This document shows, piece after piece, positions 23,201 through 34,722 of a stretch of DNA of 64,000 nt; the stretch's first letter is position 1, and each line of letters starts with the position of its first letter. The stretch lies in assembly GCA_011033025.1 (NCBI GenBank), contig WFMF01000162.1:248001-312000 (forward strand). The letters are read 5' to 3'. The DNA comes from Beroe forskalii. Taxonomy: Eukaryota; Ctenophora; Nuda; Beroida; Beroidae. The translations under genes were made by a program, and so were the position numbers. The notes under the pieces were generated by a model. The model made no database searches and had not been told where the DNA came from. It was given only the letters and a program-made list of their open reading frames with translations.

Positions 23201-26069
23201 CAACTGTACCACGTCAACAACTGTACCACGTCAACAACTGTACCACGTCAACAACTGTACCACGTCAACAACTGTACCACGTCAACAACTGTACCACGTC
23301 AACAACTGTACCACGTCAACAACTGTACCGTCAACAACTGTACCACGTCAACAACTGTACCACGTCAACAACTGTACCACGTCAACAACTGTACCACGTC
23401 AACAACTGTACCACGTTAACAACTGTACCACGTCAACAACTGTACCACGTCAACAACTGTACCACGTCAACAACTGTACCACGTTAACAACTGTACCACG
23501 TCAACAACTGTACCACGTCAACAACTGTACCACGTTAACAACTGTACCACTTTAACAACGGTACCACTTTAACAACTGTACCACGTCAACAACTGTACCA
23601 CTTTAACAACTGTACCACGTCAACAACTGTACCACGTCAACAACGGTACCACGTCAACAACTGTACCACGTTAACAACTGTACCACGTTAAAGACGGTAC
23701 CACTTTAACAACTGTACCACGTCAACAACTGTACCACGTCAACAACGGTACCACGTTAACAACTGTACCACGTCAACAACTGTACCACGTCAACAACTGT
23801 ACCACGTTAACAACTGTACCACGTTAACAACGGTACCACTTTAACAACTGTACCACGTCAACAACTGTACCACGTCAACAACGGTACCACGTCAACAACG
23901 GTACCACGTCAACAACTGTACCACGTCAACAACTGTACCACGTCAACAACTGTACCACGTCAACAACTGTACCACGTCAACAACTGTACCACGTCAACAA
24001 CGGTACCACTTTAACAACTGTACCACGTCAACAACTGTACCACGTCAACAACTGTACCACGTCAACAACTGTACCACGTCAACAACTGTACCACGTCAAC
24101 AACTGTACCACTTTAACAACGGTACCTTATTAACAAGTAACAACGGTACCTTATTCACAACGATACAACACATTAAGCAAGACAACTTGAACACCAATAA
24201 AACGAAGAGAACTAATGGCGAGAGGGGCAGCACACGTCCTTATATATGGTGGCTGACACCACTCCGTCATCTATGACGAACAGCGACGTATGCACACCAT
24301 ACCAACGCAATGACGTTGACACCACTCTGCTCCCAATCAAGTTATGACGAATAGCGTTACGTGCACATACCAAGTCTGAGACGTTGACACCACCCACTTT
24401 TCAATCACATCCGCACTTCTACAGTTCTTTCTCTTATCACCCGCGAATATCCTATCACTACGTCTCGCATTCCAATCACATTCACTTATTTTCGCGCGCT
24501 GCGCGCGCGCGCCACGTAGAAGCTTTATTGCAATAAAAAGCCATTCTCAGTACAGGGTTAACTTCTCCGCGCGTTACAACCAGTTTTACGGCAACGTCAC
24601 CTTTTCGTGGATTAAAGAGTCATTGCCACGACATGAGTTCAGCCTCATAGATCCACGGCAAAACTATGTCTCATAATTAAGGGGCTCATTTAGCTAAACG
24701 TCTGTTACATATACTTATTAGACTTTAGCGAAGGCACTGGTCTACAAGAAGCCAAAATGATCTGCACCAGTGAGGCATTTAGGCAGGATGGAAGACAATT
24801 ATAGCGGGACTGGGGTCGGTTTCAATTGATGTAAGGTTCACGTTCACTGGTGAGTATTCAGAGCATACTATGCACTACGTCTATGTTATCGTGTAATATG
24901 TCATATCAAATACACACTGATGGTGATAAGAGTAACATGAAGCATTATTAATACTCACAAGATGGGGACTGTATTTCCTTTGGTACTCAGTGACAGACAA
25001 GATGGGGTTGTTGTCGAGGAAACTGGAGTAGGATACCTGAAATAGGCCATTGAGGGCGCTGATTGGGCTTACATAGATCAAGTATCATCAAACCTTATTG
25101 TTCCGATATGAACGAATGAACTTATTCACTTTTATTCTTTTAATAACGACAGAGACATACTTTATTATCAACCAATGATCTTATAATAACTCACAAGCTC
25201 GTCTCCAGCAGAATTCTTGTAGGTAATAAGAGCAGGGATGAAGTTGTGATTCCCTGAGACGAGAGGCTTCAACACAACGACATGGGTAGCGTTACCGCCA
25301 GCGGGAATCTGGTCAAAGGTAGCTTCCAGAGAACCACTGACAACCTCGAACTCGGCAGTGGAGAAACCTGCTGTGTCGTCTACCTGAGGAATACTAGCTG
25401 TTAGAAGGGAGTGGACACAGTTACCATCCATATAGTGTTTAAACAGTAAGCGTAAGGCACCTGCATCGTTACGCGTCGATCGAATGAACTGATCAAATGA
25501 AAAACGCACACAATCGCTCGCGCTTGCTGTTTTGTGCAGACATCATCGTAAAGGAGTGAAAACAGAAAAATTGCAACTTTTAATACCGATCACACAACGC
25601 TGCTCAGAAGACAAGGGTGACTAAGTGATATCCACCATCCAGCTAGTCTAGCTAGCTAGTGATATCCAGCTAGTCTAGCTTGCTAGTGATATCTAGCTAG
25701 TCTAGCTAGCTAGTGATATCTAGCTAGTTAGTGATATCTAGCTAGCTAGTGATATCTAGCTAGCTAGTGATATCTAGCTAGTTAGTGATATCTAGCTAGC
25801 TAGTGATATCTAGCTAGCTAGTGATATATAGCTAGCTAGTGATATCTAGCTAGCTAGTAATATCTAGCTAGTTAGTGAAATCTACTTATCTAGCTAGTCA
25901 TTACCTTAACATCGGAGGCTGGCTCGGTGCCTATGTTGTGGATAACGTAGTGCATCGTCAGGTGCTTGTCCTGGGCAATCACTTCGTTGAGGAAGTCTTT
26001 GGATGCCAGAATCACAGGACTCTCCTGGGCAGACACGGCCCCGAACAAGAACAGTGCAAAAACCAACAT
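20245..26069 (-). CDS. SSR2: Translocon-associated protein subunit beta (TRAP-beta)
   Basis: Single-pass subunit of the ER TRAP complex that sits beside the Sec61 channel. Four minus-strand exons join in phase 0: 26069-25905, 25383-25195, 25036-24959, 20361-20245, giving 182 residues (vertebrate forms are about 183). A signal peptide (MLVFALFLFGAVSA) precedes a luminal beta-sandwich with SASDV/TEPASDVK-like spacing, a glycosylation site NAT (about 86-88), HVVVLKPL and the SPHL/VDWL junction. The last exon encodes the membrane helix (VDWLIFVLLCAPVLLIPFLM) and a short basic cytosolic tail ending KAKKS. The third intron (20362-24958) is 4.6 kb and holds a hAT-like element, a MITE and a 17-bp minisatellite of about 1.5 kb. 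The exons were recognised by family similarity; splice sites are all GT-AG. Confidence 0.92.
20441..22324. mobile_element. hAT-like non-autonomous transposon in SSR2 intron 3, TSD ATGAACAG
   Basis: The 8-bp duplication ATGAACAG flanks the element (20433-20440 and 22325-22332). The ends are inverted, TAGACCCTCTCA..ATTTGG, and similarity continues for about 170 bp. Inside, 20930-21280 and 21820-22145 are direct repeats sharing GAGAAAACCCGTTGGGTTTT. No transposase ORF. The insertion starts 80 bp upstream, in gene sense, of the last SSR2 exon. Confidence 0.85.
22397..22554. mobile_element. MITE, 158 bp, ends GGTCTCCCATGTAAA
   Basis: Both ends read GGTCTCCCATGTAAA inward; GTT flanks each side. 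The interior (GAGTGACGGCACGGATCTAA followed by CCTAAC-like repeats) is related to 16350-16470 inside the hAT-like element. Confidence 0.75.
22655..24162. repeat. 17-bp minisatellite, about 89 copies, in SSR2 intron 3
   Basis: Head-to-tail units of AACTGTACCACGTCAAC. Three variable positions define subtypes: CTGT or CGGT, and ACGTC, ACGTT or ACTTT. Subtypes are clustered: the middle (22800-23500) is almost uniform and the variants lie toward both ends. Both borders carry the odd unit ACCTTATTCAC. A long false ORF runs through it. Confidence 0.97.
24163..24958. other. Rest of SSR2 intron 3
   Basis: Two copies of a roughly 73-bp unit containing GACGTTGACACCAC lie at 24240-24400. A CpG-rich run sits at 24493-24515. 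Nothing else was recognised. Confidence 0.5.
25640..25885. repeat. 18-bp tandem repeat in SSR2 intron 1
   Basis: About 14 units of AGTGATATCTAGCTAGCT; the GCTAGC and GATATC palindromes make each unit self-complementary in part. Confidence 0.92.
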
Positions 26070-27934
26070 CCTAGACAGTTCCTCAGTTAGTTAATTTAAT
26101 ATATGCTATGGGAATTCAAAGGAATTTTCAAATGTTATTCATAACAAAATAGTAAACAAATCTTACATACTGGTTGGCATGTTATTTTGGACAGTGATAT
26201 ATGAGAGTTTTTGATCATTTGATAGAGGTCTTGTCTTGTGAGAGAATCGATGCGACGCTCAGATAAATAGGAGTTGTCCGAATCGTGATGTTACCATTGT
26301 GTTGAAAAGGGACAGGGGAAGAGGTGCAAGTTTTGAGTTTCGGAAGGGGGAAGGAGCTGGGTAAAGATAATGATTAGAAAAAGGGACCTTTTTGAACAGT
26401 AAAATCAAGCAAACTACATCCATAGCTGAAAGAGTAAATGGGATAGAAGATTCTTTGTGCATTTACAAATCAAGGAAACTCGTGCACTTTTTGGATTGAG
26501 CGAAATTATGTTTTTTCATCATTTTTTCTCTAATTTTACACAGCAGACAAAACGGACATGTCTGTTTCGCCTGGTTTATTTTTGCTTTAAAATTTAGAAG
26601 AAAGCCTATAGAAAGGAAATCGCAGACATTTCCATATTTTGCTTCAAAAAGAACAAAGCAGACAAAACAAAGCAAGTTTGTCCACTCTCTCACGCTGTCC
26701 GTTAAGTTGCATTTTTGCTTTTAAAAACCAGACAAAATGGACGAAAGTTTAATTTTTGTTTGTTTTGATACGTTTTATGATTTCCAGACAAAATTTTATG
26801 ATTTCCACACAAAATACAGTTGCGGTGACATTCCCCTATGCAGTATGCATGTACCAATGAAGCACATACCAATAGGGGCAATATATAGGATAATATTGCC
26901 TAGTATAGTGGTGTGTGCTTCGACCTACAACTACACGATCTTAGTCTTAGTCTTAGTAAAACAGCCAGGGTCGGCTTAATAGACCAGCCCGGTGGCAGCC
27001 ATGCTGAGCATGGAGACTACCCCTAATACTTTTTAGGGCCTGAAGGGTGTGAACTCCTGGGTGGTTTTCAGGCCACCCGACTGCCGGGGATATCCTGAGC
27101 TGAGAGCAGCTAACCGTTCCAGGACCTCTCTGGATCAGCGAGCTGCCAATGACCGTGGCATCAATCAGACTGCAAAGCAAGATAAGGCTTGCCTGCAGAT
27201 TAAGTCAGAAATCTGCCAAAGGTGGCTATGTACCACTTCCCTTCATCTAGATGAGTCACTGGGAGGACCCAGCGACGATCAAAAAGGTAAATAATGCCAT
27301 TAAAAGTTTTTTCATTGACACAGACAAACAACTTCCATTTATCTATCTTATAATATCAGCTAAACATTTTAAACATAATAATTACAATTTTAATGGTAGT
27401 CAGTCGACCATGCTCCTTGAAAAGTATTTAAAACTGCATAGGTATTATCATTAAATTAATGAATTCGGCATAAAAAGCATAACATTTTTGAGATGAGTAC
27501 CATAACAAAATATACTAAAAACAAACTATAAATTAAACAATATTTAATTAAATATCAAACCTTTGATTTATCATAATATGATGCAATTTGTGATTGTCCA
27601 ATGCATCATGAACTGGCATGCAACTGAAACATCAACGATTAAGTAGGCTCATTAGTCGAGGATTGTCATGCCACAAAAAACTAACAAAAGAGTATCGAAA
27701 ATTTAATGCCACAATTCATTGAATGCTATCGAATCTTGATTCTGTTGGATTCTGATCATTTTCAATATTCTCCAGAATAAATAGATATTAAGTGTTAACT
27801 ACTGATCACATGCTATATCATAGATCTAATAACATTTTATCTTAGCAGAATATCTGAAGACTGCAGGTCCAAAATATCATCAAGAAGTTTAGTGGCAAAT
27901 ACTTCATGCACATTCACAACAATAAAAGGATCTT
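26070..27934. other. SSR2 upstream region and intergenic sequence
   Basis: Should hold the SSR2 promoter and 5' UTR, but no motif stands out. 26535-26760 repeats GCAGACAAAA and TTTTTGCTTT blocks on both strands, perhaps a decayed inverted element. 27300-27930 is plain AT-rich sequence. Confidence 0.4.
26990..27300. mobile_element. GC-rich island, possible retroelement fragment
   Basis: About 310 bp of clearly higher GC than its AT-rich setting, with one open frame (27049-27294) lacking known domains. The look resembles a LINE untranslated region or SINE, but no A/B box or family was recognised. Confidence 0.25.
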
Positions 27935-27940
27935 TTTATT
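27935..27940 (-). other. Poly(A) signal AATAAA of the SLC35A2-like gene
   Basis: AATAAA on the minus strand about 83 nt past the stop at 28023. Confidence 0.5.
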
Positions 27941-28022
27941 TACCAGGGCTAGGCTTATCAATGGCAATGCTTGTTAACAGTTTAAGTCTTGAGAACATCC
28001 TTTCCATATTAATGATGAATTA

Positions 28023-29042
28023 TTAGGCAGAGCTGATGATTTGAGTGGGAGGTTTTGGTAAACTATACATATATACTGCTCCAAGAACCAATGATGTCCC
28101 AAATGCAAACTGAAATGTGATCACAAATCCCCATACAAAGACACTGACAACACATGAAACAATTATGGCAAGAGAAGTGGCAAAACCTTTCAGGATATTA
28201 TCAGCATATTTTACAACAACAGCAACCAATAGACCACCAAATGCTTGCATGGCCACCACCCACCAAACCCACAAATTGTAGCCATGTAAGAAACCTTTCT
28301 CTTTCACCACATCCCCATCATTCCACCAAACTCCGAATAACCCAACAACCACACCATAACCTGCAAGATGTATGTTCCTCATCCAAAGAGATATATCTGA
28401 ACCTTTGAGAAGTTTTTCAAAATAGACCCCAGCAAAACCAGATGAACAACATGATAGAAGTACGGCTATCAAACCAAGCAAAGGATTCTGCTCAACATCT
28501 GATGCAGTGGAGCTACTACTGCTTTGACTGAGCTGAACAGCTGAAACACCAACAAACAACAAAACCAGAGCCATCCACTGGGTACGAATTAGCTCTTTTC
28601 TAAGAAGGAACACAGAAAATATGGCAGTGGTCATTATTTTGAGCTGATAAGTTACCTGGAATACAGCTGCTTCTAAATTGCTTATTGCAACATACTGAAG
28701 ATTGTTTTGAATGACATACAGAATGGCTGGTACAGATATCTTGACAGCATCTTTCCATTGGATTACAGTATAATGATGAACATGTTTAAAAAGCCCACTT
28801 ATTGATCCTTCATTCTTGAATATCACTGCAAAACACGCCAGCATCTTAAACAGTTCAGCAAGGACAACAGCTGTGGTTGCAAGATACATGTCACCAGGCA
28901 ATGTTCGGGTATATCTTATGCTCAGGATGAGCATAGCATTTTGTATTGTTAAGACAATCAGACTCAAATACTTTAAATTGATGGCACTGTCTTTGGAACC
29001 ACTCATTTTCCTAGTTCTCTCTGGCATGAGATGCAACCTCAA
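28023..29042 (-). CDS. SLC35A2-like: UDP-galactose transporter (nucleotide-sugar transporter, SLC35A group)
   Basis: Golgi antiporter exchanging UDP-sugar for UMP. One uninterrupted 339-residue frame with about ten hydrophobic helices. Family signatures: TRTLPGDMYLATTAVVLAEL near the N terminus, VIQNNLQYVAISNLEAAVFQ, the central SSGFAGVYFEKLLKGS, and the C-terminal VVVKYADNILKGFATSLAII, followed by AVYMYSLPKPP. TLPGD, DVEQNP and YSLP favour SLC35A2 (UDP-Gal) over SLC35A3 (UDP-GlcNAc), but substrate cannot be proved from sequence. Met1 and Met13 (MSGSKDS) are both possible starts; hydrophobic sequence begins only around residue 24. The gene lacks introns, unlike most others here, which raises the possibility of a retrocopy; the frame is fully intact. 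A 3.85-kb mobile element starts 183 bp upstream. Confidence 0.93.
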   Translation of the reverse strand: MRLHLMPERTRKMSGSKDSAINLKYLSLIVLTIQNAMLILSIRYTRTLPGDMYLATTAVVLAELFKMLACFAVIFKNEGSISGLFKHVHHYTVIQWKDAVKISVPAILYVIQNNLQYVAISNLEAAVFQVTYQLKIMTTAIFSVFLLRKELIRTQWMALVLLFVGVSAVQLSQSSSSSTASDVEQNPLLGLIAVLLSCCSSGFAGVYFEKLLKGSDISLWMRNIHLAGYGVVVGLFGVWWNDGDVVKEKGFLHGYNLWVWWVVAMQAFGGLLVAVVVKYADNILKGFATSLAIIVSCVVSVFVWGFVITFQFAFGTSLVLGAVYMYSLPKPPTQIISSA

Positions 29043-29784
29043 ATTTGATTGGTTAAATGTTGGTATAATGGTTAAATGTTGGTTAAATGTTGGTATGATA
29101 AAATTAAATACATATTATTAACAACTTCAAAGTTGGGGTGAAAACAGGAAATTACTCAACATTGCACAATAGATTTATTTTAACTGAATTCGAAGAATTG
29201 AAGGTTGTTATTGGGGGATGTCACTGGGGGGGGGCCAACCCCCATAAACCCCCAAAAATTTAACCCCCATTTGCCTTTTTCGATATCCACTTGGGGGTTT
29301 TTTTTTTTGGTGCAAAATCATGGACCACACGCCACCGCTTTCGCGAGTGACGGTGGCGGCTCTCCATTACAGAGGGCCCTGCTGGGACCCATCTGGATGC
29401 ACTCTAGCAAGCTAGTAACCCCTTACCTGGGTGCCAGATGGTGGTGCTCCTGGAAGCACCAAATGGTCGGGGCGCCCTCCGAAGATTGACTTCCGTGATC
29501 CCTTGGTAAGATTGGCTTTTGGGCCATGTCCTCTAACACTGGGCTCTGAGAGTCCATCAGGTTGAGTTGTGCAGGACTATGTCGGTTGATTGTGGTTTTG
29601 TCGTGGTTATTATTAGATTTAGTCAGGGTAACATTTTCAGGGTAGCCGAAAGGGCTGGGGGGGAAGAATAAGTGCCGGCTGGTAGAGTTATGCCTTGGGG
29701 CTGGCTTTTTGGCGGAAGGATTGTGTGGTTTGTATCAGGATATAGTCTTGGCGACTGCGCTAAGGTTCAGTAGATGGGTTGCCT

Positions 29785-30125
29785 GAGTTTCCATAAGATA
29801 TAACCTTGCGTTTCGATATGTGTTATAGAGTTTGCCCTAGCTCGTGGTCCCCAGCGAGTGGGGACAATCCTTTTGAAGTATGTAAAATGGGCTAGTATTT
29901 GATGTTGGAGTAACCTGTTTTGTGGATGGAGTGAGTTAACTTTTTGGGCCAAATTCGCAAAGGCTTTAGTGTTTCTAGAGTTTCCATAAGATATACCCTT
30001 GTGTTTCGGTTGTGTTATAGTAGTTGCCCTGTGCTCGTGTATCTTATGTGGGATAATAGTTGGAGTTAGTGCGACCTGTTTTGTGAATAAAGTAAGTTAG
30101 CTTTTTGGGCCAAATTCGCAAAGGA
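29785..30125 (-). repeat. Tandem duplicated 3' UTR of the LINE
   Basis: Two head-to-tail copies (about 29785-29964 and 29976-30125) share GAGTTTCCATAAGATATA and TTTTTGGGCCAAATTCGCAA on the plus strand. They follow the RNase H ORF on the coding (minus) strand. Confidence 0.7.
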
Positions 30126-32207
30126 TTTGGGGGAGACTAATGTATGGTATGCCGAAGATACTGATTCTAATGTGGGCATATGCTGGGCACTCTCCTATAA
30201 AATGTTCAGCAGTTTCTTTGGTACCGGGACAGTGTTCACAGTTGGGGGAGGTGTTCGGGTCTCTCTTGTTCCTGCTGTTATTCAGCCAGTTCTGGTTCGT
30301 TAACATGTGGGTAAGTTCTCTTAATTGTCTTTTCCTTGGGTCACATATGTTGAAACCATGGTTTTCAATGTAATTTTCAAGGACCGTTTTGGCTGATTGA
30401 TTATGTTTAGAATTTTTAATGCGTGTGAGTGTCTCGGTTCGAGCTTTGTTGAGCAGTTTATTGATCACAATGCTCCAACTAAGGTAGGTAAAGGGTTCCG
30501 GTCCTGTGGGAAGAGTGTCGGCTCCCTTCTTGGCCAAAAAGTCGGCCTGTTCGTTACCAGCCACTCCAGAGTGGGCTTTGACTTTATGGAGAGTCACTTG
30601 GTTTACTGATCCTAGGCGGTTAAGTGAGTTGATTATGTTAAGGGTTAATATGGAGGTTGTTATGCCATTAGAGAGACTTATTAGGGAGCTGAGTGAGTCT
30701 GAGAAAAATATGATGTTATGGTTTTGTGTTTTGGTAGCCAGAAGGGTGTCAGCAGACTCCTTGATTGCAATCATTTCGCATTGGTTGATGGTTGCCAATT
30801 TGCCCAGGCTGATGGATTGTTCCATGATTGTGATATCGTTTTGGAATATAGTAAACCCAGCGCCCGCTTGGTTTTTGCGTAAGGAGCCGTCTGTAAAAAT
30901 TATGATATCATTCGGGAGGGTGGGTGATAGGTTTTGGGATGTTGAAACTTGAAAGTGCGAGTTTTTGGATTGTGTTTTGGGGATTCTATCCAGGAATTCT
31001 AGTTGGTTTGGGATGTTTAGTTTTTGATCTGTTGGTCTAGATAGTGGGCATGGGATATTATCTTCTTGGTCATGGTGTAGTTACCCCGCCAGTTGTTTTC
31101 AACTTTTAGCCTAATGGCTGTCTTGCTTGCACAGAATCTCATGAAGACTTCAATTGGCATAAGGCCTGCTAGTGTATCCAGAGTGATATTGGGTGACTTA
31201 GTGAATCCTCCCGTAATTTGGAGTGTGGCTAGTTTTTGTACTTTATCTAGGAGGTCTCTAAGGTAGGCTGTTTCGTCTATCCTGTGGACCCATACGAAGC
31301 ACGAGTAGCTTATGGTTGGAAGTATGACCTGTTTGTATAACCATCTTGCTCTACCTGGTGTAAGACCCCACGTTTTGGCTACGTAGTTCCTGCTCATATG
31401 GAGGAGTTTGGTTGCTTGTTCACATTTATTTTTTATGTGAATATTCCATCTTAGATGTTTGTCGAAAGTAACTCCGAGATATTTCACTTCTGATGATACT
31501 TCGAGCTCATTGCCTTTAAGTGTTATAGGTTTGATATTATACTTTTTCTTGAGAGTGGAGAAGATGATTACCTTGGTTTTTATAGTGCTGAGTTTTACAC
31601 CATTGTTTGTACACCACTGGTCAATAATTTTTAGATATCTATTGGTGATGTCCCGCATTGTTGATTGTAGGTCTATTCCTTGGAGGATTATAGCTAGATC
31701 GTCTGCGAAGGCTTGTATAAAGTCTTCAAATAGGTCTTTATTTATAAGAAGGGTGTTTAGAGTGAGGTTCCATAGAAGGGGTGAGAGGATCCCCCCTTGG
31801 GGGCATCCTTTATAGATTATCCTTGTGATAGAACATCCGTGGAGTTCCAAGGTGATGCATCGATTTATTAGCATCTCTTTGATCCAATCGGCTATTACTG
31901 GGGGGATTTTTGCTTTTTTTAGTGCGTTATGGATTGAGCTGAATTTAATGTTATCGAATGCCCCTTCCACGTCTAGGAAGACTCCTAAGGCAAATTGTCC
32001 ATTATGGATCGCATCTTCTATTCTTCTTGTTAGTCTGTGGATTGCCGCCTCTGTACTTTTTCTTTTTCTGAAACCAAATTGGTTTTTCGTGAGTTTCCGG
32101 TCTATACCTATATCTCTTTCAAGATAGTCTAGGATGGCTCTTTCTTGTAGTTTAAGGAGATTGGAGGTGAGGCTGATAATCCTATAGGATCTAGGAAAGT
32201 AGAACAA
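30097..32207 (-). pseudogene. LINE reverse transcriptase plus RNase H, 5'-truncated, one frameshift
   Basis: ORF2 remnant of a non-LTR retrotransposon of the RNase H-bearing kind (I-like). Frame 1, 32207-31017, is a reverse transcriptase: FGFRKRKST (45-), motif A FLDVEGAFDN (D79), motif B CPQGGILSP, motif C FADD (167-170). A one-base shift at an A run near 31020 leads into frame 2, running to 30097, with RNase H motifs FTDGS, E in QCEMIAIKE, FFSDS, HSGVAGNEQAD, then a C-terminal CxxC..H..C finger. There is no endonuclease; sequence before 32207 is unrelated, as expected from 5' truncation. The start codon is therefore not a real initiator. A sequencing error rather than decay could explain the single shift. 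Confidence 0.88.
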
Positions 32208-32570
32208 AGAAATGAAAGATGGCGGTTATTTAGGCGCAATTTTTGTGCGCGCGCACTGTGTGCGCGCTTTTTTCAGAAAATTTGTATATCTTTATGCGGA
32301 TTGGCGTCTGTGGAACGCGCGGGTGTGGGGTACGTGTGTACATATGTATTGTATTTTTGGTCCGCATAAGCGGATGTTCGGTTGCCCATGATGGTGCTCA
32401 TGGGGGCTTGATCCAATTTAATGGATTCTATCGGGTGTTAAGGTTCTTTCCAGGTCCTACACCTGAGACAGGGAACCAGCAAGACCTGGGGTCCCCAGCT
32501 GGGTGGAGTCCAGCTGAGGGAGGACCAATGGTCCCCACTTGGGGGTTATGGTGGTTTAATTTTCCAGAAA

Positions 32571-32955
32571 AAGGTCGAAAATCTTCAATGAAAATTGGTA
32601 CCATTTCAAAATAGGGCCAAAAATCGTCAACAAAAAAATGGTACCATTTCAGAAAAGGCTTGAAAATCGCCAACAAAAAATGGTACCATTTCAAAAAAGG
32701 GTCTAAGATTGTCAACAAAAAATGGTACCATTTCAAAAAATGGCCGAAAATGGTACCATTTTAGGAAAGGTTCGAAAATGCGCAACAGAAAATGGTACCA
32801 TTTCAGAAAAGGCTTGAAAATCGCTGAAAAATGGTACCATTTCAGAAAAGGGCCGAAATTCATCAACAAAAAATGGTACCATTTCAAAAAAAGGCCAAAA
32901 ATCGTCAACAAAAAAAAATGGTACCATTCCGTAAAATGCCAAAAATCGTGATAAC
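32571..32955. repeat. ~45-bp tandem repeat
   Basis: Eight to nine units of AAAATGGTACCATTTCAGAAAA joined by GGNCNAAAATCGTCAAC-type spacers. AAAATGGTACCATTT is a perfect palindrome in each unit. Lies inside the 29226-33077 element. Confidence 0.9.
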
Positions 32956-33084
32956 AAAATCAGTCATAAAACAGCAAAATTTAACTAAATTAAGCCCCCA
33001 TAAACCCCCAAAAATTAACCCCCCATTTGCCATTTTTCGATATCCACCGGGGGTTTATGGGGGTTGGCCCCCCCCCCTGTCACT

Positions 33085-34172
33085 GTCCCAATAAATATTT
33101 TTGGAGTTTCGGACAGGTTTTTGAGTTTATGAAGAAATAAAATAAACAAAAAATCAGTTAATTGCAGTTAACATCAAACTTTTTTATCATTATTTTTTCC
33201 CTCCCCATTGGCCTTTTTGTTAATACAAAAAGGCAAATGAGAGGGTCGCGCGCAGCATGCACATCGAAACAGTATTTATACTCTTATTACTTTATAACGA
33301 CTGCGTTTTGTATTATCTTATTATGATGCTAAGGTTACATCAAGCACCGCGGGGGAGGGAAATTAAGCGCCTGCATACGGCCTACGGGAACATCAATAAT
33401 TGTGTCGGTGCAGGCGCAATTCTTGTTAAGCTTACAACAAAAAAGACTGACAAAAGGCGTTTCAAAGTTTAGAAAGACAGTCAAAGACCTTTTCAATTTC
33501 CATGCTGAAACTCGACATCATGTTTCCTTCAGCTACACTCAAATGGACATTTATTAAAATGTATAATTTATTACTTGAAATGTTGAGAATTATTTTAGTA
33601 CAGTTAAGTACTGAGGGACTGCATGATTTAATTGCTGGCCTTGCAAAGCAGCAGGAGTTGGGCACCTCCTATAAAAACTGCATCCTGAAAATTAACCAGC
33701 TGGGGCTTTTAGGAATTGTTAGTTTTGTCTGAAGCTGTATCTTGCTGCTGCACCAAAATTCATTGATCAAATCCATACCCATTGTGTTGATAAATTTGAG
33801 GGTGAAATTGTTTCAAGTATTAATAAGAATCAATTAAAGCTTTCCATTCATATTTCACTAAGCCCCAGGTGGACCTTGCTTTTCTTACCTTCCATTCATA
33901 ATAAGTTTTCTAAGTCTGACCCTTTATCAAATTCACTAGATTTTACTAGATTTTAAACAATGGTATGTTACACCTACATTAAGAGGTTGATAATGTGTAA
34001 TTTTATTATATTTTATCTTGATTTAATAATAATAATAATGATAATTACAACACATGAACACATTAAGTTAACTAACTGAGGATGGTGCTTATCACTAAAT
34101 GGAGGGTTTCTGAAGATGAGAAGTAATGTTTTAACATTATCCTGAAATTGGTAGTATACCTGCTAGTATAAC
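33085..34172. other. Intergenic, no gene recognised
   Basis: A 76-codon open frame at 33502-33732 has no known domain. An (AAT)n run lies near 34027. The remainder is plain AT-rich sequence. Confidence 0.4.
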
Positions 34173-34319
34173 GTTGGCGTGTCGAACTCATAAATGCGTG
34201 GCTTTTCAATGCGTGGCGTAATCATGCGCGGCTTACTGCCTGTAATTAACAGGCTGTGAGTCGCATTGCGATTATGCCGCATAGAAAAAGCCACAAGACA
34301 TATGAGTTCGACACGCCCC
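34173..34319. mobile_element. MITE, ends GGCGTGTCGAACTCAT
   Basis: Inverted ends GGCGTGTCGAACTCAT, with looser pairing of GTGGCTTTTC-like sequence inside. TAAC occurs outside each end, so a 4-bp duplication is possible. Confidence 0.65.
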
Positions 34320-34572
34320 TGTAACTGGTAGTATAACTCGTAGTAAAACTTGCAGTGTAACTGAAGGTACTTTTGATTTGAAGTCCACTTTTGGAATATT
34401 GAATATTTACTATTGGCAATCCCTATTTTGTTCAAACCGTGAGCAATTAATTTCAACATGCTTCATTGTTTCAATGAATTTTGACTGGTCCTGCCTAAAA
34501 AAAAGTAAGCATGTTTGGTTGTGTTTGTTTGAAGCAGTTAAGCATACTTTTTCTCATAACCTATTACCCATA

Positions 34573-34720
34573 TGTGTGCAGACCACTTGATTGAAAAAGG
34601 CCTTGATGAAGATGCGCCAAATTGTGTGCTTTTGACAGAATTTGTATAGATAGTTGAAGTGCGCAGAGGAAATTCGTGCATCTTTATCGAGGCCTTTGTC
34701 AATAGAGCAGTCTGCACACA
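34573..34720. mobile_element. MITE, TA target site, TGTGTGCA ends
   Basis: 148 bp with inverted ends TGTGTGCAGACCAC (left) and TGTGTGCAGACTGC (right), pairing on through AAAGGCCTTGATGAAGATGC-like sequence, with TA on both sides. Its terminal octamer and size match the MITE at 6567. Confidence 0.75.
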
Positions 34721-34722
34721 TA

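Larger units (their letters stand above)
29226..33077. mobile_element. 3.85-kb element with G-rich inverted ends, TSD TGTCACT, enclosing a LINE
   Basis: TGTCACT flanks both sides (29219-29225, 33078-33084). The ends read G(9-10)CCAACCCCCATAAACCCCC inward. Next to each end lies the block AACCCCCATTTGCC...TTCGATATCCAC, in opposite relation on the two sides, so the right end is itself palindromic. The interior contains a truncated LINE (29760-32207), a 45-bp tandem repeat and GC-rich sequence. It has no transposase of its own. Confidence 0.75.

Noticed and set aside
23031..23555. 174-codon frame of NNCTTSTTVPRQ-like repeats
   Set aside because: Product of the 17-bp minisatellite inside an SSR2 intron.
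22655..24162. CRISPR-like regular repeat array
   Set aside because: Units are contiguous 17-mers with no unique spacers, in an animal intron.
27049..27294. 81-codon gene in the GC-rich island
   Set aside because: No domain, no splice support, and the composition suggests a repeat fragment.
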